A stretch of DNA of 64,000 nt from the NCBI GenBank assembly GCA_003240625.1, contig QFMX01000001.1, positions 124,001 through 188,000 of the forward strand, given 5' to 3'. Below the pieces are notes generated by a model. It searched no databases. It was given only the letters and a program-made list of their open reading frames with translations, and was not told the origin of the DNA. The DNA is from Sphingomonas taxi (GTDB lineage Bacteria; Pseudomonadota; Alphaproteobacteria; Sphingomonadales; Sphingomonadaceae). The position numbers were made by a program, and so were the translations under genes. This document shows, piece by piece, positions 25,165 through 34,368 of the stretch (positions are counted from its first letter, which is position 1; each line of letters begins with the position of its first letter).

Positions 25165-26448
25165 TCAGATCGCAACCAGATTCGTCGGCCAGGTCATCGC
25201 TTCGCCGCGGTCCATCGCCTGTTCGCCGAGCAGCGAGGCGACGCTCGCCTGATAGGCCTGGCGCAGCAGTCCGGGCAGCGGCTTGCCCGCACGCACCGCG
25301 GTGCCGAACCCCTCGAACTGCAGCATCGTCTCGTCATATTCGCCCCAGCCGAGCGACTCGCCGGGTGTCGTCACGGGCAGCTCGGGGAACCAGGTGGCGC
25401 CGCCAATCGGCACGGTGCGCTTGTGCCCACGCGCGACATCCTTCTGCATCCGCTGCAGCGCCAGCACCTTGGCCGGCACCTCTTGATAGATGCGGCCGAG
25501 TTCGGGCTCGATCGTGCCCTTGCTGCCCTGGATCTGCTCCTCGCAACCATAGCGCGCGTTGTTCAGCAGCGAGGTGTAGATGAACTTCCGCCCGCCCGAA
25601 TATTCGTAGATCAGCGCGACATGGTCGTAGACCTCGCGGCCGTCCTTCCAGAAACAGATGCTGCCCGAGCCGATCACCCGCGTCGGCGGCGCGTCGAAGA
25701 ACCAGTTGCCGACCTGAAGCTGGTGCGTCGCCAGTTCGGTCATCAACCCCGCCGAGCTGTCGCGGTACAGGCGCCAGTTGATCTGGCGATCGGTGGCGTC
25801 GGCAGGCACCGCGCGACGCCAGGCATTGTTGCGGTGCCAGCTCGCCCGGATCTGGGTCAGCGATCCGATCTCGCCGGCCTTGGCGCGCTTCAACGCGTTG
25901 AGATAGGTCGGGTGGAACATCCGCTGATGGCCGATCTGGAGCACCTTGTTCGCCGCCTGCGACCGGGTCACCATCGCGCCGCAATCCGCGATCGTGCGCG
26001 CCATCGCCTTTTCGCACCACACATGCAGCCCCGCATCGAACGCATCGAAGCTGTGCCGCGCGTGCAGGTGCAGCGGCGTCGCGATCACCACCGCATCGAT
26101 CCCGCCCGCGTCGAGCATCGCGCGGTGATCGCTGAAGACGGGCGTCGTCGGGCCCACCCACTGGCGTGCCTTCGCCAGGTTCGGCGCATAGGTATCGCAG
26201 ATCGAGACGACTGCGCAGTTGCGCGTCTTGTTGATGTTCTGGATCAGTGTCCGGCCACGGTCGCCGGTGCCGATCACGCCGAGCCGGACCGGGTTTGTCT
26301 TGACTGGATCGGCGCCCGCCGCCCCCGCCGCCGCCGACGCCGCGGACACGGCCCAAGGCGCTGCGGCCGCCATTCCCGCGCCAGCGGTCGCCATCATCAC
26401 GCGATCGATGAACGATCGCCGCGTGAGGTCGAAATCCTTGTCGGTCAT
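25165..26448 (-). CDS. Tat-exported Gfo/Idh/MocA-family oxidoreductase, copy 2
   Basis: A 427-residue enzyme with Tat leader DLTRRSFIDRVMMATAGAGM and a nucleotide-binding start VRLGVIGTGDRGRTLIQNI. The EKP-type motif reads HVWCEKAMARTI, with K retained. ELATHQLQVGNWF carries the putative catalytic His, and the C-terminus ends MTWPTNLVAI. The family uses tightly bound NAD in many exported members. The start overlaps the ApbE-like gene stop by four bases, so expression is coupled. It differs from copies 1 and 3 throughout and is therefore not a recent duplicate. Confidence 0.88.
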   Translation of the reverse strand: MTDKDFDLTRRSFIDRVMMATAGAGMAAAAPWAVSAASAAAGAAGADPVKTNPVRLGVIGTGDRGRTLIQNINKTRNCAVVSICDTYAPNLAKARQWVGPTTPVFSDHRAMLDAGGIDAVVIATPLHLHARHSFDAFDAGLHVWCEKAMARTIADCGAMVTRSQAANKVLQIGHQRMFHPTYLNALKRAKAGEIGSLTQIRASWHRNNAWRRAVPADATDRQINWRLYRDSSAGLMTELATHQLQVGNWFFDAPPTRVIGSGSICFWKDGREVYDHVALIYEYSGGRKFIYTSLLNNARYGCEEQIQGSKGTIEPELGRIYQEVPAKVLALQRMQKDVARGHKRTVPIGGATWFPELPVTTPGESLGWGEYDETMLQFEGFGTAVRAGKPLPGLLRQAYQASVASLLGEQAMDRGEAMTWPTNLVAI

Positions 26449-27299
26449 GCCGCGTGCATCCTCGCTACGTCGACGGTCGGCGCCGCCTCTTGGGAAAGAT
26501 CATACAGGAAACGCCGGGTCGGCGCGCCCTCCACCAGCCGTCGCGCACCCGCGTCGTCCGCGACCAGCAAAGCGGTGCTCAGCGCCTCCGCTCGACCGCC
26601 GCTGCGATCGACCGCCACCGCACAGCGTGCCGCGGTGACGGTCGCGCAATCGCTCGGCCGGACCATCGCCGCACGCTCGGGCGCGTGCGTCCCCGCGCCC
26701 ACCGTCGTCGAGATCGACAGCGCCTCATCGATGAGGTCGAGCTCGATCAGCACCGCGCCGTCGATCGACGGATGCGGTATCGCGAACGGCCAGCCACCCC
26801 CGAGCGGATGCTCGCCGATCACCGCCAGCGAGCTCTCGCCGGCCGAAAGACACGCCGAGACGACGCCTGCATCGCGCAACGCCGCGCACGCCCGATCCAG
26901 CGCGAACCCCTTGCCGAAGCCGCCGAAATCCAGCGCGAGCGGGCGCTTCGCGGCGATCCGCGCCGTGCGCGGGTCGAACTCGACATCGCCCCACCCCGCC
27001 CCGCCGAACCGCTGGTCGATCGCGGGATCGAACAGCCCGTCGGTCAGCGCATGCACGTCCTGGATCGCGATCAGCGCCTCGATCAGCACCGGATCGTCGA
27101 TCGCAACGCCCCGCCCGGCGAGAAGCGCGTCGTTGACCGCGGTCGTCGGCGACGGTCGATGGATCGTCAACGCATCGTCGACCTCCTCGATCGCGCGCCG
27201 CGCTGCGATCACGGCATCCGCAAATTCGCCGCCGAACACGTGCAGCTCGACCCGCGTTCCCATCGCAACGAAGCGCTCGACATGCGCTACGATGCTCAC
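26445..27299 (-). CDS. ApbE-like FAD:protein FMN transferase, divergent and without a signal peptide
   Basis: A 284-residue relative of ApbE, which attaches FMN to threonine in extracytoplasmic redox proteins. Recognisable parts are FVAMGTRVELHVFG at the start, IEEVDDALTIHRPSPTTAVN, GLFDPAIDQRFGG, DFGGFGKGFALDRA, and RAEALSTALLVADDAGARRL near the end. Two things are unusual. There is no Sec or lipoprotein signal, although its operon partners are exported. The family HxIDPxTG region is replaced by THAPERAAMV, and the conserved Asp of ADALST is Glu. It sits one base after the third oxidoreductase and overlaps the second, so it is firmly within the operon. Flavin transfer is plausible, not assured. 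Confidence 0.75.
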   Translation of the reverse strand: MSIVAHVERFVAMGTRVELHVFGGEFADAVIAARRAIEEVDDALTIHRPSPTTAVNDALLAGRGVAIDDPVLIEALIAIQDVHALTDGLFDPAIDQRFGGAGWGDVEFDPRTARIAAKRPLALDFGGFGKGFALDRACAALRDAGVVSACLSAGESSLAVIGEHPLGGGWPFAIPHPSIDGAVLIELDLIDEALSISTTVGAGTHAPERAAMVRPSDCATVTAARCAVAVDRSGGRAEALSTALLVADDAGARRLVEGAPTRRFLYDLSQEAAPTVDVARMHAA

Positions 27300-27300
27300 G

Positions 27301-28623
27301 TCAGGCCTTGACCTCCCAGCCGGGTTCGTACGCGACCGACCACAGCTTCATCGCCTCCGCGCTGCTCGGCTTGCCGGTCGTCGGATCGACGGTCAGCATG
27401 CTGTTCGTGCGATAGGCCATGTTGCCCAGATGGCAGAGCGTCGTGCTGATATGTCCCTCGGCGATCGGCGAATTGAGCGCGGAAGCGCGGCCGCGGATCA
27501 CGTCGACGAAATTGCCGGCGTGATAGACGTCGAGGACACCCTCGCCGACCGTACCGGTGGTTTCCGACGTCGCCTTGGCCATCACCTGCCGGATCGACTT
27601 GCCCGCGAGGTCGTAGAGTTCGAAACCGTTGCGATCGACCACCGCCGACCCCTTGGTGCCGAGCAGCAGGACGCCGCGTCCGCGCCCATAGGTCAGCATC
27701 GCATTGCAGCTCTGGCCGTTCCAGCGGATCACCCGGTCGTTGTCGTAGTTCAGGTCCAGCGCGAGCGAATCGTACATTTCCCAGTCGTCGCCGGCATGGA
27801 AGCGCTTGGCGCCCTGCGCGGACACGGTCTTCGGATAGGTCAGCCCCATCAGCCAGCGTGCGACGTCGAGTTCGTGCATCGCGTTGTTGCAGAGTTCGCC
27901 GGTCCCGTATTGCCAGAACCAGTGCCAGTTATAGGGGACCAGGTTCGACCGATACGCCGCGCGCGGCCGTGGCCCCTGCCACATGTCCCAGTTGAGATTG
28001 GCCGGCGGCGTCGTTACCTGCCCCTTGCCGATCGTCTTGCGATTGTTCGCGTACCAGGTCTGTGCCTCGTACACGTCCCCTAGCTCGCCGGCCTGGACGA
28101 GCGCGAGCAGCTGCCGCGTCTCGGGGCTCGATCGCTGCTGGTTGCCGACCTGCAGGATGCGCTTGGTGCTCTTCTGCGCGGCGATCATCGCCTCGCCTTC
28201 GGCAGGCGCGATGCCGATCGGCTTTTCGCAATACACGTGATGCCCGGATTTCATCCCGTCGACTGCGAGCTTGGCGTGCCAATGGTCCGGCGTCGCGATC
28301 GTGATGATGTCCAGCGCCTTGTTGTCGAACAGGCGGCGGTAATCGCCCTCGGTCTTGGGCGCCGGATTGCCGCGCGCCGCGAACTCACCCGCACGCTTGG
28401 CCAGCACCGCCGAATCGACGTCGCAGAAATGCGTGATCTCGACGTTCGGTACCTTCGTGAACGCGCCCATATGCGCCTGGCCGCGCCCGTTCACGCCGAT
28501 CACCGCGACGCTGAGCCGGTCGTTCGCGCCCTTGATCCGCGCATAGCTGCGCGCACTCATCGCCATGCCGAGCCCAAGCCCCACCGTGGCACCCGCACCC
28601 TTGATCATCGTCCGACGGTCCAT
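27301..28623 (-). CDS. Tat-exported Gfo/Idh/MocA-family oxidoreductase, copy 3
   Basis: A 440-residue oxidoreductase with Tat leader MDRRTMIKGAGATVGLGLGM, nucleotide site LSVAVIGVNGRGQAHMGAF, a classical HVYCEKPIGIAPAEGEAM motif, and NNAMHELDVARWLMG with the expected His. The C-terminal region contains GHISTTLCHLGNMAYRT, which is common in exported Bacteroidota and Sphingomonas members that neighbour DUF1080 proteins. It lies 14 bases after the DUF1080 gene and one base before the ApbE-like gene. In characterised pathways such enzymes produce 3-keto-glycosides that DUF1080 proteins cleave; that role here is inferred from family and context. Confidence 0.9.
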   Translation of the reverse strand: MDRRTMIKGAGATVGLGLGMAMSARSYARIKGANDRLSVAVIGVNGRGQAHMGAFTKVPNVEITHFCDVDSAVLAKRAGEFAARGNPAPKTEGDYRRLFDNKALDIITIATPDHWHAKLAVDGMKSGHHVYCEKPIGIAPAEGEAMIAAQKSTKRILQVGNQQRSSPETRQLLALVQAGELGDVYEAQTWYANNRKTIGKGQVTTPPANLNWDMWQGPRPRAAYRSNLVPYNWHWFWQYGTGELCNNAMHELDVARWLMGLTYPKTVSAQGAKRFHAGDDWEMYDSLALDLNYDNDRVIRWNGQSCNAMLTYGRGRGVLLLGTKGSAVVDRNGFELYDLAGKSIRQVMAKATSETTGTVGEGVLDVYHAGNFVDVIRGRASALNSPIAEGHISTTLCHLGNMAYRTNSMLTVDPTTGKPSSAEAMKLWSVAYEPGWEVKA

Positions 28624-28637
28624 CGATCCATCCCCCT

Positions 28638-30050
28638 TCAGAGTTCGCGCAGCTTGATCGACCGGAACTCGACCCGGTCGCCGTGATCCTGAAGCAGGAT
28701 CGGTCCTTGCTTGCCTTCGCCGAAACCCGGCACGCCGGCATATTTGCTCTGCGCCACCAGCGCCCGGAACGCCGGGGAGCCGCGGTCATACTCGACCATC
28801 TTGAAGCCGTTCAGCCAATGCTCGACATGCGTGCCCCGGACGACGATCACCGCGCGGTTCCAGGAGCCCGGCGGGTTGATCCGCTTGCCCGGACTGTCGG
28901 GATCGGACAGGTTTTTCGCGGCGATCAGGTCATACAGCGATCCGAGCGTCCGGTTGCCATCGCGTCCCATCTTGGCGTCGGGATGCCGCTCGTCGTCGAG
29001 CAACTGATATTCGAGCCCGATCGACTCGCCCTTTTTGAGCAGGCCCGCATCGACGAAATACTTGATCCCGCTATTGGCGCCGGGCGTCAGCTTGAAATCG
29101 ATCGACAGTTCGAAATTGCGGTAGTCGCGGGTCGTCGCGATATCGCCGCCACCACCGCCACCTTCGACGCGCAACACACCGTCGGCCATCGACCAGCCCG
29201 TTGCCGGAAACTTCTGGCCTTTGACGCTACGCCAGCCGGCACTGGTCTTGCCGTCCCACAGCAGCTTCCAGCCGGCGCGCTGCTCACCGGCGGACAGGCG
29301 ATTGGTCAGCCATCCCTGCTCGGCAAGCGCCGTCGCAGGCATCGCGAACCGGGCCGGCGACTCCGTGATCATCCGCACGTTGCGGAACCGCACTTCAGGA
29401 TGCCGTGCGGCCTCGGCATCGGGGATCGCATGGACCTGGAAGGCGATGAACCCGCGTGCATCGACGTCGTCGACCACATCGGCGGCAGGCACGCCGTTGA
29501 TCCACGTCCGCAGCCGCGTGCCGATCGCCTCGACACGGTAGTGATTCCAGTCGCCCGAACGGAAAGTCTGGCGCGCCGCCTCGTTACGACCCAGCGTATA
29601 GAGCCATTGCCGGCGCTGCTCGTCGTACAGCCCGGCACTCCACCGGCGCGACGACGGGTCGATCTCCGCCTGATATCCATGCACCACGCCGTCACGATAA
29701 TCCGGTCGGCTCTGACCGCGGATCATCATGCCCGAGTTGAGTGCCGGATCGGTCTTCGCATCGAATTCGATGATGAAGTCGCCATACTGCGCTTCGGATA
29801 CGAGCCAGCTGTTGGTCTTGCCCGGCTCGGCGCGCCCGATCAGCTCGCCATTCTCGAAAGCATAGCTCGCCTTGCCGCCTGTCGCGCGCCAGCCGGCCAA
29901 CCCTTCGCGCGGCGTCACATCGCGCCACGGCGCCTTTGACTGGTTGGCGGAGGATTGCTGCGTCGGTGCAGCTTGGGCCCCGGCATCGACCGATGCCTGC
30001 GCCATCAACGGCACGGCCGCCAAGGCCAGAATTGCGAGCGCTCGAGCCAT
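28638..30050 (-). CDS. Secreted two-domain DUF1080 (3-keto-disaccharide hydrolase family) protein
   Basis: A 470-residue secreted protein with signal MARALAILALAAVPLMAQAS. It has two concanavalin-like DUF1080 domains in tandem: about residues 40-245 (LAGWRATGG, YGDFIIEFDAK, GMMIRGQS, WNHYRVEAIGTRLRTWING) and 260-470 (KTSAGWRSVKG, NFELSIDFKLTPGANSGIKY, EYQLLDDERHPD, WNRAVIVVRGTHVEHWLNG). Pfam describes this family as 3-keto-disaccharide hydrolases, which split oxidised glycosides by elimination. Most relatives have one domain, so the duplication is notable. ATG 30050 was chosen for the strong GGGGAGG just upstream. It is the first gene of the six-gene operon and is divergent from the GntR gene. 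Confidence 0.85.
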   Translation of the reverse strand: MARALAILALAAVPLMAQASVDAGAQAAPTQQSSANQSKAPWRDVTPREGLAGWRATGGKASYAFENGELIGRAEPGKTNSWLVSEAQYGDFIIEFDAKTDPALNSGMMIRGQSRPDYRDGVVHGYQAEIDPSSRRWSAGLYDEQRRQWLYTLGRNEAARQTFRSGDWNHYRVEAIGTRLRTWINGVPAADVVDDVDARGFIAFQVHAIPDAEAARHPEVRFRNVRMITESPARFAMPATALAEQGWLTNRLSAGEQRAGWKLLWDGKTSAGWRSVKGQKFPATGWSMADGVLRVEGGGGGGDIATTRDYRNFELSIDFKLTPGANSGIKYFVDAGLLKKGESIGLEYQLLDDERHPDAKMGRDGNRTLGSLYDLIAAKNLSDPDSPGKRINPPGSWNRAVIVVRGTHVEHWLNGFKMVEYDRGSPAFRALVAQSKYAGVPGFGEGKQGPILLQDHGDRVEFRSIKLREL

Positions 30051-30178
30051 TCGCCTCCCCTTTTCTCTTTTCTGCGAGCGCGGGTTGGGCAACCCTCTCC
30101 GGACAGGTCCGGTCGTCTCGCATCATTTACCGCCGACATGTCGCTGTCGTACGGCCTCTCCTGAACCCTGTCTTAAAT

Positions 30179-30193
30179 TGTGGTCGGGCCACA
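30179..30193. promoter_or_regulatory. GntR/FadR-type palindrome between the DUF1080 operon and gntR
   Basis: TGTGGTCGGGCCACA has five-base outer arms TGTGG/CCACA, and its core TGGTCGGGCCA is close to the FadR-subfamily pattern TGGTC-N-GACCA. It lies 129 bases before the DUF1080 start and 141 bases before the GntR start, so it can serve both directions. Related sites occur at 31165-31189 and 34536-34546. Confidence 0.5.
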
Positions 30194-30333
30194 TGCAACA
30201 TGATTGTAAGGCATTTTTATCCGACCGCAGCGCGGTTTTCGGCTGCACTCGGCTCGCCGATGCTTTACGCAACAGGGTTTAGACGCGGCGTCGACGCTCG
30301 GCCGAGCTGCGCGCGCATTCAACGAGGACTGTA

Positions 30334-31080
30334 ATGCAAGGCACTGAAGGCGGCGGCAAACTCTATCGCAAGATCGTGCAGGCGATCATCTCTGATATCG
30401 CCGACGGCGTGTATCAGGTCGGCGCGCGCCTGCCTGCCGAACGCGACCTGACCGAGCGGTTCCAGGTCAGTCGCCCGACCATCCGGGAGGCCATGATCGC
30501 GCTCGAGATGAAGGGCATGGTCGAGGCCCGCAAGGGATCGGGCGTGTTCGTGCTCGCCTCCTCTTCGAACGACTCGGAAAAAGAGCTCGACATCGGCGCG
30601 TTCGAAATCACCGAGGCCCGCCGCATGCTCGAAGGCGAGGTCGCCGCCGTCGCCGCGACCGAGATAACCGAACAGCAGCTGGTCGAACTGCGCAGCCTTT
30701 TGGGGCAAATGGATCAGGACGATACGCTGGTGGCGGAGGACGCGGACCGTCGCTTTCACATCGCGATCGCGGAGGCCACGGGCAATGCCGTCATCATCTC
30801 TGCCGTCACCGACTTCTGGGACATGCGCTTCCGTTCGCCGCTTGCGCGCGAAGTGCTGGCGAAGGCAGGCAGCCTCGGCACCGAGAACCGCATGGCAGAA
30901 CATGGCCGGATCCTGAGTGCGCTGGAGGCGCGATCGCCGATCGACGCACGCAATGCGATGCGCGATCATCTTGCGCGCGTGATCGACCACCTGCTCGATG
31001 TCACCGAGACCGAGGCCGTCGAGCGCGCGCGCGCCGCTACCGACCAGCGTCGACGCGCGCTGGCCCGACGCTCGGTCTGA
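30334..31080 (+). CDS. GntR-family (FadR subfamily, FCD domain) regulator, probably of hexuronate genes
   Basis: A 248-residue regulator. The winged helix at residues 10-75 contains GARLPAERDLTERFQVSRPT and REAMIALEMKGMVEARKGSGVFV, typical of GntR. The FCD ligand domain at about residues 95-225 supplies metal/ligand residues in DADRRFHIAIAEATGN and AEHGRILSAL. This architecture is that of UxuR, ExuR and FadR, and the genes downstream encode glucuronate catabolism, so a hexuronate-type effector is likely. It is divergent from the exported oxidoreductase operon. TGGTC-type palindromes near both promoters and before uxuA are candidate binding sites. Confidence 0.88.
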   Translation: MQGTEGGGKLYRKIVQAIISDIADGVYQVGARLPAERDLTERFQVSRPTIREAMIALEMKGMVEARKGSGVFVLASSSNDSEKELDIGAFEITEARRMLEGEVAAVAATEITEQQLVELRSLLGQMDQDDTLVAEDADRRFHIAIAEATGNAVIISAVTDFWDMRFRSPLAREVLAKAGSLGTENRMAEHGRILSALEARSPIDARNAMRDHLARVIDHLLDVTETEAVERARAATDQRRRALARRSV

Positions 31081-31164
31081 TCTGACGATCGGTCGCGTCC
31101 GCAGCGGACCCTGCGTCTACGTTCTCCGTTAGCTTCGGCGCGGCAGGATCGAAGTCGAATCAAA

Positions 31165-31189
31165 TTGGTCGAACAATCTCCCTGACCAA
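31165..31189. promoter_or_regulatory. Possible GntR operator half-sites upstream of the TBDR
   Basis: TTGGTC (31165) and GACCAA (31184) form an inverted pair with a 13-base spacer, and TTGGTCGAACAA also partly matches the TGGTC-N-GACCA pattern seen elsewhere in this region. The site lies about 130 bases upstream of the TBDR start. Confidence 0.4.
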
Positions 31190-31315
31190 ATGATTCAGTA
31201 TTGTCATATCTAAATTGGACTGATACCTGACGAACTACGTCGACCATGGAAAACCATGGCGGCAAAATGTCGAGCAGCGTCAACTCAGCGCGCTCGGCCT
31301 ATCGGGAGAGGGTCT

Positions 31316-34300
31316 TTGAGCCGTAAGAGCTTCGATAAGCGCAAACTGCTTATCTCGACGAGCATCGTCAGCCTATTTATCGCCGCGCCTGCCACGGCCC
31401 AGCAGACTGCGGGCAGCCAGATGCCGCAGCCTGCGGACAGTCAGACGAGCCCGCCAGATCCCGCCACCTCACCCCAGGTCACACCGGAGGCCGAGAACGC
31501 AGATATCGTCGTGACCGGGTTTCGTGCGGCGTTGAACAACGCCCTGAACCAGAAGCGTAACGAGACCGCCGCGATCGACAGCATCGTCGCGGAGGATATC
31601 GGCAAGTTCCCGGATTCCAACCTCGCTGAATCGATGCAGCGCATTCCCGGCGTCGCGCTCTCGCGCGGTGACGGCGGCGAGGGTCGCAACATCTCGGTCC
31701 GCGGTCTCGGCTCGCAGTTCACACGCGTCCGCATCAACGGCATGGAAGGCGTGTCGCAGGTCAGCGGCAGCGACATTCGCGGTGGCGTCGCGACGGGTCG
31801 TTCCTTCGACTTCGTGACCTTCCCGACCGAAATCTTCTCCGCGCTCTCGGTTCGCAAGACACTGTCGGCGGATGTCGAGGAAGGCTCGCTGGGCGCGACG
31901 GTCGATCTTCGTGCGCCCAAGCCGTTCGACCAGAAAAAGGATTTCGTCCTCACCGGTACCGCGCGCGGCATCTATAACGACATCAGCAAAAAGGCCGATC
32001 CGCGGCTGTCCGCGCTCGTCTCCAAGAAGTTCGGCGACACGTTCGGTATCCTCGGCAGCGTCGCCTATTCGAAGCGCCATATCGACGAATATGCCTATTC
32101 GGCGGTCGATGTCGTGCCGACCACGGTTTACGGCCAGGCCCAGCCCGCGGGCACCGCGAACGCCGGCGTCATCTTCCCGTTCTGCACGCCCGTCGGCTAC
32201 ACCTATAACGGCGCCGCGACGAACAACCCGGTCGGAGGCTATACCCAGCCCAACGGCACGGCGATCGGCGCCGACGCCAACAATTGCAGCACCGGCAATC
32301 CGCGCACCGGCACTGCGGCGGCCTATGACTATATCATGAGCCGTACCGGGGTGAACGGTCGTCCGGGCGGCGGTGTCTTCCTCCCGCGCTTGCCGCGTCC
32401 GGTGAAGAGCAGCCAGGATCAGGAACGTCTCGCCGGCACGCTGACGCTGCAATGGAAGCCCAGCGCCAACACCGACATATCGCTCGACGGCCTGTATTCG
32501 CGGTTCAAGGTCGACCGGCTCGACACGTATTTCGATGCACGGTCGTTCGGTCGCGCGATCTCGAACAACGGCCAGCCGCTGACGTCGGTCCGCGAGATCG
32601 AGGTCGACGACAACGGGTCGCTGGTTCACGGCCTGTTCGACGGCGTCGACTTGCGGTCGGAGATGCAGCAGGAGAAGTTCACGTCGACCTATCGCCAGGT
32701 CAATCTGAACTTCGACCACCGCTTCTCGGATACCGTTCGGGTCTATGGCCTGGCCGGCATCAACCAGTCGCGGCTCGACGTGGACCGCCTGCAAGTCGCG
32801 ATCGATTCGAACGACACGCGCGATTTCTCGATCGATTTTCGCGACAATCCCGACATTCCGAAGATCGGCTACGGGATCGACACGACCAATCCCGCGCTGT
32901 TCCAATACGGACCACCGCTCGCGAACGGCGACCAGCGCGGACAATTGTCGAATTTCATCCGCCGCAACACGATCACCAGCAAGACGTTCGACCTCAACGG
33001 CGAATGGGAGGCGGCGCCCGACTTCACGCTTCAGGTCGGCGGCCAGTATCGCACCAACAAATATACCGCGCGCGAGCGGCAGCTTGCCACCAATACGCCG
33101 CTCGATTTGCCGGCGGGCGTGACGCTCGCAAGTTTGACCACCGTGACGAAGGGCGTCGGCAGCAACCTCGACGGGTTGCTGCAGGATTTCGTCTCGATCG
33201 ATCCGGAGAAGTTCCGCGATGCGGTCGGTCTCGACAACTATGTCTATTGCAGCCTCGAATGCGCCAAGGGCACGTTTGGCGGAGTCTACGAGAAATACGG
33301 CTCGGGCTACGCCATGGTGAAGTTCAACACCGCCAACTCCCTGCCCTTCGCGCTGCGCGGCGATGCCGGCGTCCGCTACGTCCATACCAGCCTGGACACC
33401 TATGGTCCGATCACCTCGGCGGCGCCCGCCGGATCGCTCTATCCGTCGCGTTTCGTGATATCGGAGGTCAGCCGCAGCTATGACGACTGGCTGCCGTCGG
33501 CGAACCTCGCGCTGGACATCACGCCGGATCTGATCGCGCGTGCGTCGGTGGCGCGTGTCATGTCGCGACCAGCGTACGGCCAGCTGATCCCCGCGGGCTC
33601 CGCAAACCTCGTGATCCAGACCGCATCCTTCAGCAATCCGTTCCTCGAACCGATCCGTGCCAATACGTTCGACGCGGCGCTCGAATGGTATTTCGCCAAG
33701 GGCTCGCTGATCTCGGTCGCGTATTTCTACAAGAATATCGAAAGCTATATCCAGACGACCAGCCAGGCGGTCGCGTTCCAGGACATCGGCCTGCCGCTGA
33801 CCCTGCTCAACGGTACGCAGTTGCGCCCGACGGATGTGTTCACGGTCCAGCGCAGCAATAACACCGAGGGCGGGCCGTTGCGCGGGTTCGAGGTGAACGT
33901 CCAGCTGCCCTTCACCTTCCTGCCCGGCGTGCTGCGCAATTTCGGTGCGCTCGGCAACTTCACGCGCGTTCGTTCGAACATCAATTACGTCATATCGCCG
34001 ACGCTTTCCCGGACGGCGCCGCTGGTCGGGCTGTCGCCGGAAACGGCAAGCGGGACGCTCTATTACGAAGACGACAAGTTCAGCATCCGCTCGACGGTCA
34101 ACTACCGCTCGGCGTTCCTGACGGCGGTTCCCAGCGGCTCGGTCGATGCGGATTCGACGTCGAACGCGAGTTCGATCTTCGTCGACGCATCGGCCTCGTA
34201 CAATTTGAACGAACATATCAAGCTGATCGCCGAGGTTTCCAACATCACGAACGAGACCAACCGCCTGACCGTCGACACGACACGCCAGGACCCCCTCTAC

Positions 34301-34351
34301 ACCTCCTATTTCGGCCGCACCTACGCCTTGGCGGTCAATTTCCAGTTCTGA
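31316..34351 (+). CDS. TonB-dependent receptor of the hexuronate/oxidoreductase region
   Basis: An outer membrane receptor of 1011 residues from the chosen start. The signal peptide is KRKLLISTSIVSLFIAAPA and the TonB box is ADIVVTGFRAAL. The plug starts IVAEDIGKFPDSNLAESM and contains IPGVALSRGDGGEGRNISVR. The barrel ends TYALAVNFQF with terminal Phe. This is the long carbohydrate-type receptor class common in Caulobacter, Xanthomonas and Sphingomonas. I prefer TTG at 31316 because GGGAGAGG stands four bases upstream; an in-frame ATG at 31256 has no ribosome site. It sits between gntR and uxuA, and probably imports the uronate-containing oligosaccharide that the neighbouring enzymes handle. 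Confidence 0.9.
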   Translation: MSRKSFDKRKLLISTSIVSLFIAAPATAQQTAGSQMPQPADSQTSPPDPATSPQVTPEAENADIVVTGFRAALNNALNQKRNETAAIDSIVAEDIGKFPDSNLAESMQRIPGVALSRGDGGEGRNISVRGLGSQFTRVRINGMEGVSQVSGSDIRGGVATGRSFDFVTFPTEIFSALSVRKTLSADVEEGSLGATVDLRAPKPFDQKKDFVLTGTARGIYNDISKKADPRLSALVSKKFGDTFGILGSVAYSKRHIDEYAYSAVDVVPTTVYGQAQPAGTANAGVIFPFCTPVGYTYNGAATNNPVGGYTQPNGTAIGADANNCSTGNPRTGTAAAYDYIMSRTGVNGRPGGGVFLPRLPRPVKSSQDQERLAGTLTLQWKPSANTDISLDGLYSRFKVDRLDTYFDARSFGRAISNNGQPLTSVREIEVDDNGSLVHGLFDGVDLRSEMQQEKFTSTYRQVNLNFDHRFSDTVRVYGLAGINQSRLDVDRLQVAIDSNDTRDFSIDFRDNPDIPKIGYGIDTTNPALFQYGPPLANGDQRGQLSNFIRRNTITSKTFDLNGEWEAAPDFTLQVGGQYRTNKYTARERQLATNTPLDLPAGVTLASLTTVTKGVGSNLDGLLQDFVSIDPEKFRDAVGLDNYVYCSLECAKGTFGGVYEKYGSGYAMVKFNTANSLPFALRGDAGVRYVHTSLDTYGPITSAAPAGSLYPSRFVISEVSRSYDDWLPSANLALDITPDLIARASVARVMSRPAYGQLIPAGSANLVIQTASFSNPFLEPIRANTFDAALEWYFAKGSLISVAYFYKNIESYIQTTSQAVAFQDIGLPLTLLNGTQLRPTDVFTVQRSNNTEGGPLRGFEVNVQLPFTFLPGVLRNFGALGNFTRVRSNINYVISPTLSRTAPLVGLSPETASGTLYYEDDKFSIRSTVNYRSAFLTAVPSGSVDADSTSNASSIFVDASASYNLNEHIKLIAEVSNITNETNRLTVDTTRQDPLYTSYFGRTYALAVNFQF

Positions 34352-34368
34352 ATTCTCCCTTCCCCCCA

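Noticed and set aside
24988..28083. A 1031-residue plus-strand open frame over the oxidoreductase operon
   Set aside because: It crosses several well-supported minus-strand genes and has a repetitive Arg/His-rich composition with no domain.
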